Positions 59,401-64,000 of a stretch of DNA of 64,000 bases are shown in pieces. The first letter of the stretch is position 1. The number at the start of each line of letters is the position of its first letter. The notes below the pieces were generated by a model that saw only the letters and a list, made by a program, of their open reading frames with translations, searched no databases and was not told the origin of the DNA. The position numbers were made by a program, and so were the translations under genes. This DNA comes from Clavelina lepadiformis (lineage: Eukaryota > Chordata > Ascidiacea > Aplousobranchia > Clavelinidae): the NCBI RefSeq assembly GCF_947623445.1, contig NC_135246.1:11763856-11827855 (forward strand). Reading direction: 5' to 3'.

Positions 59401-60593
59401 GAAATTATCAGCTGTTCATATTATTTGAAAGCAACCTTTGAATCTTGGACGTATAACTTAAAAAAAAAAGATACGTTTACTGAATAACATAAAAGAAGAT
59501 GCTTCGACAAAGCTTCAAAAGAAGGCTACAACAAAACAGTTACATAAGACTAATTGAGCTTGTATAAGAGGCAAACAGTAGTAGATTAATTTATACAAAG
59601 TGGCCATTTCACCGTATGAAGGTCACGAAGCCTGTTGTTAAAGATAGGCAGTTAAGTTAGAAGAATGGGTATGCAAAAAGATTATTTTATCTATTTAAGG
59701 ATTTGTTGTAGTTAGATTTAGATTAGAAGGTAGATTTAGGTTAGGTTTAAGTTACTATGTTATAACATTTAAGTTAGGTTAACAAGGAACTGTGAAAAAT
59801 AGCTTCGAACGCACAATTTTGTTCGGAAAAATAGTGGCAGGCTAATTTATAATAGGTGCTTTACAGTGAAAAAAGGTTGTATAAGTAGTATACCCTTGTG
59901 CTTGACCATGTCTATAAGCTTGTATGCAACATGCGCGGCATTGATGGCACCTTCGACAACCGCGCTTGGGTTTCCAACAAATGTGTAAACAGTACGGTTG
60001 GTTGATTCGCCGGGTTCAAAGTTCAGTAGGTTGCATCCACTCGTATTTCGAATGCTGCTTGCTATTGCTTCAATCACCTTTGCATAAACAGCACCACTAT
60101 CTCATTACAAAGAAATACACTGTTGTTCTCTACCTATCATCTCAACAGCTAATCCATTTTGAATTGGCTATTTCAACGTATGTAGGTCACGCAGCCTGTT
60201 GCTAAAGACAGGCGGATAGGTTGGGTATGCAAAAAGTTGATTTTAGCTATTTAAGGTTTTATTGGAGTTAGATGTTGATTAGAAGATAAATTTAGGTTAG
60301 GTTCAAGTTTCTATGTTATAACATTTAAGTAAGGTTAATAAGAAACTGTGAAAAATAGCTTCGAGCGTACGATTTTTACCGGTGAAATAGTAGCAGCCAT
60401 TAAATTAGTGTACAATACACTGTTGTATTGGAGTTAAATTGTACAGTGTACGTATATTGTATAGTGCTGCGTTCATTGTACTAAAACGTTCGCTAATAAT
60501 GTTGATTATACTTCTATAATACACAAATAGTATTTTTACCTGCGTATTGCATCCTTCAGAAAAGTTTGGTACACATTCCACCAGCTTCGACAT
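56442..60593 (-). CDS. FTCD: FTCD, formimidoyltransferase-cyclodeaminase
   Basis: Bifunctional enzyme of histidine breakdown. The N-terminal part moves the formimino group from formiminoglutamate to tetrahydrofolate; the C-terminal cyclodeaminase then yields methenyl-THF and ammonia. Twelve exons in transcript order: 60593-60540, 60077-59894, 59391-59263, 58538-58444, 58356-58183, 58063-57926, 57813-57620, 57449-57329, 57251-57028, 56965-56827, 56733-56638 and 56528-56442, giving 544 residues (541 in human). Evidence: [47 protein letters not shown], containing the catalytic His region; [54 protein letters not shown] then [27 protein letters not shown]. The exon 9 donor is ambiguous: GTAACG at 57027 keeps phase, but a GC donor upstream would shorten the linker by five residues. 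Three introns or flanks carry MITEs. Its 3' end faces that of CCDC146 at about 410 bases between stops. Confidence 0.96.
58738..59165. mobile_element. hAT MITE, GTGTCCAAC family, FTCD intron 3
   Basis: Left CAGGAGTGTCCAACTGTCC and right AAAAGGTTGGACACCCCTG are inverted. Flanks CTTCAGTT (58730-58737) and CTTTAGTT (59166-59173) are an 8-bp duplication with one change. GGCCACATTTGGCCCGCGGG near the left and CATGTGGCCCTTTGGCC near the right are typical of the family. Confidence 0.88.
59596..59842. mobile_element. MITE family GGCTGC...ATTTCACCG, copy 2 (FTCD intron 2)
   Basis: Flanked by a 9-bp direct repeat TAATTTATA (59587-59595 and 59843-59851). The interior ATTTAGATTAGAAGGTAGAT, TTAGGTTAGGTTTAAGTT and GTGAAAAATAGCTTCGAACG is shared with the neighbouring copies. 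Opposite orientation to the copies at 35944 and 60873. Confidence 0.82.
60164..60398. mobile_element. MITE family GGCTGC...ATTTCACCG, copy 3 (FTCD intron 1)
   Basis: Starts TTGGCTATTTCAACG and ends CGGTGAAATAGTAGCAGCC, a good inverted pair. Same internal sequence and orientation as copy 2, only about 320 bases away. No clear target duplication, so the boundaries are approximate. Confidence 0.75.
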
Positions 60594-60872
60594 CTTTTCG
60601 AATTAAACACACAGCTTGCGCAGAACGAATGATTATATACGGTAATGTTGTTTGCTTTGCTCTGGCCTAAGCAGGTGTTACAACAACTACGTCAGTGGAA
60701 GGTGTGACTATACCGTGCCAATAAGATCACGTAGTGCACGAAACTAACGATCTGAAAGAGGCAAGTGGTTATGGTTATTATTAATGCCTGAAGGCTTTGC
60801 CATTCGCTATGTAATCGTGGATAGTGAACGTTTAAGCAGAAACCTGAGGAGCACTAGTACATCGTTTATGAA
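60594..60872. promoter_or_regulatory. FTCD upstream region
   Basis: The 280 bases between the FTCD start codon and MITE copy 4. The position makes it the likely FTCD promoter, but I see no clear TATA box or initiator that would separate it from background. Confidence 0.35.
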
Positions 60873-61119
60873 AAGCTGCCACTGTTTCAGCGGAAAAATT
60901 GTGCGTTCAAAGCTATTTTTCAAAGTTTTTTTTTAATCTAAATTAAATATTATAACACAGTAACCTAAACTTAACCTAAATCTACCTTCTAATCTAAATC
61001 TAACTCCAATAAAATCTTAAATAGCTAAAATCAACTTTGAGCATGGCCTATCTCTTATCCTAACCGCCTATCTTTAACATCAGGCTGCGTGACCAACAAA
61101 CGTTGAAATATCCACTAAC
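60873..61119. mobile_element. MITE family GGCTGC...ATTTCACCG, copy 4 (5' of FTCD)
   Basis: Inverted relative to copies 2 and 3. Flanked by TTTATGAA (60865-60872) and TTCATGAA (61120-61127), an 8-bp duplication with one change. GCTGCCACTGTTTCAGCGG opens it and CGTTGAAATATCCAC closes it. It lies about 280 bases upstream of the FTCD start codon and so could affect its promoter. Confidence 0.8.
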
Positions 61120-61127
61120 TTCATGAA

Positions 61128-62228
61128 TCGTGTTATTTCCTGCACGTGCCTTCAACAACGCGCTTCATGCTTCATAATTCCTTCAATGCCGTTTGAGATA
61201 AGTTGCTGTTGCTTCCAGAGGCAGTGCGCATGCATCAACAGCAGCTTACTCCAAAGATATTTCTGCATTTCCGTTAATTGTTGCGATTAGCTTACAAAGG
61301 GAGTAGTATGCAATCGCAGTTTTAACTGAGAACATGTTAAAATTTTCTCGTGACGTTATCAATTGCAGCCTGCTGTTTTTGAGTAACACCCTGCAATTGG
61401 TGACGTCAAGTAGTTTCTTAGTAATTTAGACAGAGACAGGGTCGTATTATATTGTTTATTTTCCGTCATTGTTTGTAGGAGAACGAAAAATAATATGCTA
61501 GCCAGTATAGCCTTGTAACGAACAGTGGGTATATAGCACCTGAACTTGAGCGTTTGACCCACTTCGCTACAATAAGTAGTTGTTGAAATGTTTATTGCGG
61601 TTGATGATATATGAGTCTCATAAGGTCGTTGTCCGCTTTTCTCACCCTCAGACTTAATTGTTCACCTAAACGGCTTATTGTCTTGTGAAGATGACAACAA
61701 AGTTGTCTAACTTGACACTGAACTTCTTCAAATTGAATTCAGCAATGGTTACACAGGAATGACAACTGTATATACTGATTATATTGAAACTTCTTTGAAC
61801 TAATACATTTGAACAGAACATTGACACAGCAACAGCATAAAGACGTCCATGTTACAGTTATTTTCTTAGTAGACTGTATGCATTGAACAACTGTGTATAT
61901 TAAACGCAGGATAGGCAGGCACGACATTTATGTCACGACTTAAAACAGAAAACAGGAAGTTATCGATACGCAATGTTATGCTTCGCAAAGCAGATTTCCG
62001 AAAACAAGAAATCTACACTGTATTCGATCTGTATACTATAATATGCCCTTATTATCACAAAGTCAAATCCACGCCTAAAATGACTGTAATGACTGACTGA
62101 CCCATAGCAAATAGAGTTTATTCGCAAAATTATTTGAAATCAATGGCAAGCAACACAGAGGTTTGTAGGCAAATGATATTAGTACATGAAAATTAATGAC
62201 ATTTTGCAACAAAAAATCATTCTTAATT
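61128..62228. other. Spacer between FTCD and PLAC8-like gene
   Basis: About 1.1 kb without a recognised gene. Short open frames at 61359-61562 and 61739-61927 on the minus strand have no family resemblance. It contains the 3' UTR of the PLAC8-like gene at its right edge. Confidence 0.45.
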
Positions 62229-63930
62229 TTAAACATATCCCTTGTGGTTGAGCTCCCTGGCCATTTGACAAAGAGTCAACTGTTGACAGAAGGACATGCA
62301 TATGCAATCATCACAAATCGTTCCCTGTTTAATAAGCGAATACCTAAGCTAAACGTTCACTAATAGTTGCAAACAAGACTACAAAACTAGTTAGGCCTGC
62401 AGACACGGAGCTAATTCCATTTCATATGGCAAGACGTTCCCCGCTCTACAAGTAGAAAATGAGAACACGGTATAGTGTAATTACTAGGGCAACCAGTTTT
62501 TTGACCTAAAAATTTTAAATTTTGACCTTAAAATTTGTAAATTTTGACCTCATTTTGACCTAAAAAGTTTAAATATTGACCTTATTTTGACCTAAAAAGT
62601 TTAAATTTTGACCTTATTTTGACCTAAAACGTTTAAATTTTGACCTCATTTTGAAAAACGCTATACTGATAGTCTCTACACTGTCTACAACAACTTTCTA
62701 ATCTAAAGCTGCATTTAAAAATGACAAAATGCTTTTCTAGTGTTGACTTTTTTTTCGTTTCTGCGTATTAAGATTGACAACTTGCAGTTTCAAATGCAAT
62801 GCCGTCACATCGTGACGTCACCAAACGCGCTGAAAAGCCTTCCCTCTCTTTGTGGCTTTGGTTCTAAGTAAAATTTGCGGGACTGGAATTGTTTGCGGTA
62901 CAAGAAAAGAGAAAAACGGAAGAATAATATTACAAAATGGTTACAAAATTACAAGTTTAATAGATTTTGACCTAAAAAAAAGACCTAACGAAACAATTTG
63001 ACCGTATTTTGACCTAACGTAACATTTTGACTTTATCTGACCTAATAACTTCTATACCACACGTCGTACAAAGCTGAAACTTGTTTTGTGCTTGTTTCAT
63101 AGCATTCTGAGCAGGTAAAAAAAAATTGACCATATTGACTTTTGGTTGCCCTAGTAATTACTTATATTTACCCGTATTTTATTGTCAGCTCTGATCTTCG
63201 TTCTAAGGGCAACCAGCGTCGCTGGACCAAACCAACCCAAGCAACAAGTTTCATTATATCTAGCAGCAATCCAACAGCCCAAACATTGCGGACAAAAGAA
63301 ACCTAGGCAGCCTGTAATGGTTTCATGTAAGTCCCATATATACTCAGTATGTCAACTACAAAACAGTCTACAGCAGTGTTTCTTAACGCACCGGTGGGGC
63401 CGGGCAAAATTTTGGTGAAATGTGTGAATTCAAATTTAACGAAGAAATATGTAATAACTTTTTGCAACTTTCACTTTGAAATTGAGTGAGAATGCATCTG
63501 CATCTGTTCAATAGCGTACTAAGGAAGAGGGCAATCGACAATTGGCCGCCCCTTGCCTTAAACGCAATCCTAAATACGTAACTGATGGTGGGGCGTACAA
63601 TTTTTTGAAAACAAAAGTGGGGCCTGTGGCAAAAAATCTAAAGAAACACTGTTCTGCAGTATATAGTGACCAAAATTGATCTACTAAAAACTCGTTATGT
63701 TTGATGTTGTTTCGAACTTTTGGGATGAACAATACATTTAAATTGACTTAACTGTATTAATTAAATACACGCAAACTTACAGCTTGGCAAATCTTGAAAA
63801 CAATCGAACATGGATGTAGACCACTGCGGGTTGGCAGCCAAATCGGTTTTCGTTTGAACGATCTGATTGTTGTTCACTATTATCGGAGGCTGGTTGTTAG
63901 ACGGCTGTGCCACTATGACGTTAGGTGGAG
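62229..63930 (-). CDS. PLAC8-family cysteine-rich protein (5' end outside window)
   Basis: Small Cys-rich protein of the PLAC8/cornifelin group, a family found from plants (fw2.2) to vertebrates and often membrane-associated; the exact role here is unknown. Three exons are visible in transcript order: 63930-63781, 63311-63172 and 62324-62229, with phases that join in frame for about 128 residues to the stop. The first is proline/asparagine rich and ends with NPQWSTSMFDCFQDLPSC. The second gives the signature CC-x4-CPxC (CCLGFFCPQCLGC) and ALRTKIRADNKIR. The last gives GTICDDCICMSFC and LTLCQMARELNHKGYV. The hydrophobic Cys segments match the family. The PLAC8 block is complete; the start Met and any 5' exon lie beyond the right edge. 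Two MITEs occupy its introns. Which paralogue it is cannot be told. Confidence 0.88.
62485..63153. mobile_element. MITE built of TTTTGACCTA repeats, in PLAC8-like intron
   Basis: Ends TAGGGCAACCAGTTTTTTGA and TTTTGGTTGCCCTA, with a perfect 8-bp duplication GTAATTAC (62477-62484 and 63154-63161). Near the left end TTTTGACCTAAAAAGTTTAAA recurs several times (62510-62650); near the right TTTTGACCTAA recurs with other spacing. The middle is unique and non-coding. It sits 18 bases from the donor of PLAC8-like exon 63172-63311. Confidence 0.88.
63374..63651. mobile_element. hAT MITE, CAGTGTTTCTTAA family, PLAC8-like intron
   Basis: Left CAGTGTTTCTTAACGCAC and right TAAAGAAACACTG are inverted. Flanks GTCTACAG (63366-63373) and TTCTGCAG (63652-63659) agree at six of eight positions. 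GGTGGGGCC and GGGGCCTGTGGC near the ends are typical of this hAT-derived repeat type. Confidence 0.8.
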
Positions 63931-64000
63931 CTAGAGGTCAAAATTAAAAATCTATTAAAATTATTCTATCGATATTCTTGTTTTACCATCAACAGACCAT

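Noticed and set aside
61619..61740. Minus-strand segment CQVRQLCCHLHKTISRL, first taken as the last PLAC8 exon
   Set aside because: A better exon in correct phase with GTICDDC and LCQMAREL exists at 62324-62229, including the stop.
1..64000. CRISPR arrays, prokaryotic operons, rRNA or functional tRNA genes
   Set aside because: None seen. Repeats here are dispersed inverted-repeat elements in eukaryotic split genes, and no rRNA or closed tRNA cloverleaf was recognised.

Overview
This is AT-rich animal nuclear DNA with split genes. Introns are mostly short (tens to several hundred bases), intergenic spaces run to a few kilobases, and many small inverted-repeat transposons sit in introns. The genes are clearly chordate-like at the protein level: a Single-minded bHLH-PAS factor, a two-CABIT THEMIS-type adaptor, and a full-length CCDC146. 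With the compact exon layout and abundant hAT-type MITEs this suggests an invertebrate chordate, most likely an ascidian tunicate. The species call is inference.

Layout, left to right. VPS36 (plus strand, 5' end off the window, 233-3666) converges on the single-minded gene (minus, 4171-11999). About 6 kb of non-coding DNA follows, probably holding Sim control sequence. Next is a 15-exon minus-strand gene (18381-27705) for a 916-residue protein with two CABIT domains and a tail of YxxP and SH3-ligand motifs, the architecture of the vertebrate T-cell adaptor THEMIS. CCT8 (minus, 30912-36657) and pyridoxal kinase PDXK (minus, 39666-42383) come next, with a piggyBac relic (37330-39016) between them that carries a hAT MITE inside it. 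A 5.4 kb spacer then separates PDXK from CCDC146 (plus, 47789-56031), which converges closely on FTCD (minus, 56442-60593). The window closes with the last three exons of a PLAC8-family gene (minus, 62229-63930).

I rebuilt exon structures by hand from homology, GT/AG sites and reading phase. Each complete gene closes in frame at the expected family length: SIM 645 or 670 residues, THEMIS-like 916, CCT8 549, PDXK 306, CCDC146 954, FTCD 544. That is strong internal support for the models. The genes do not form one pathway. They cover endosomal sorting, neural transcription control, signalling, protein folding, vitamin B6 and folate/histidine metabolism, and cilia or centrioles.

The second layer is transposons. 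At least fifteen short elements with matching terminal inverted repeats can be delimited, and about ten have target duplications that can be read directly. They include a four-copy family (three copies clustered in and upstream of FTCD), an element made almost entirely of GGTACCGGTA-type repeats, one made of TTTTGACCTA repeats, and tRNA-derived SINE copies. The strongest candidates for follow-up are the THEMIS-type gene outside vertebrates, a possible extra upstream coding exon of Sim, the nested transposons, and a palindrome array that looks SINE-derived. No wholly new system with a testable function was found.
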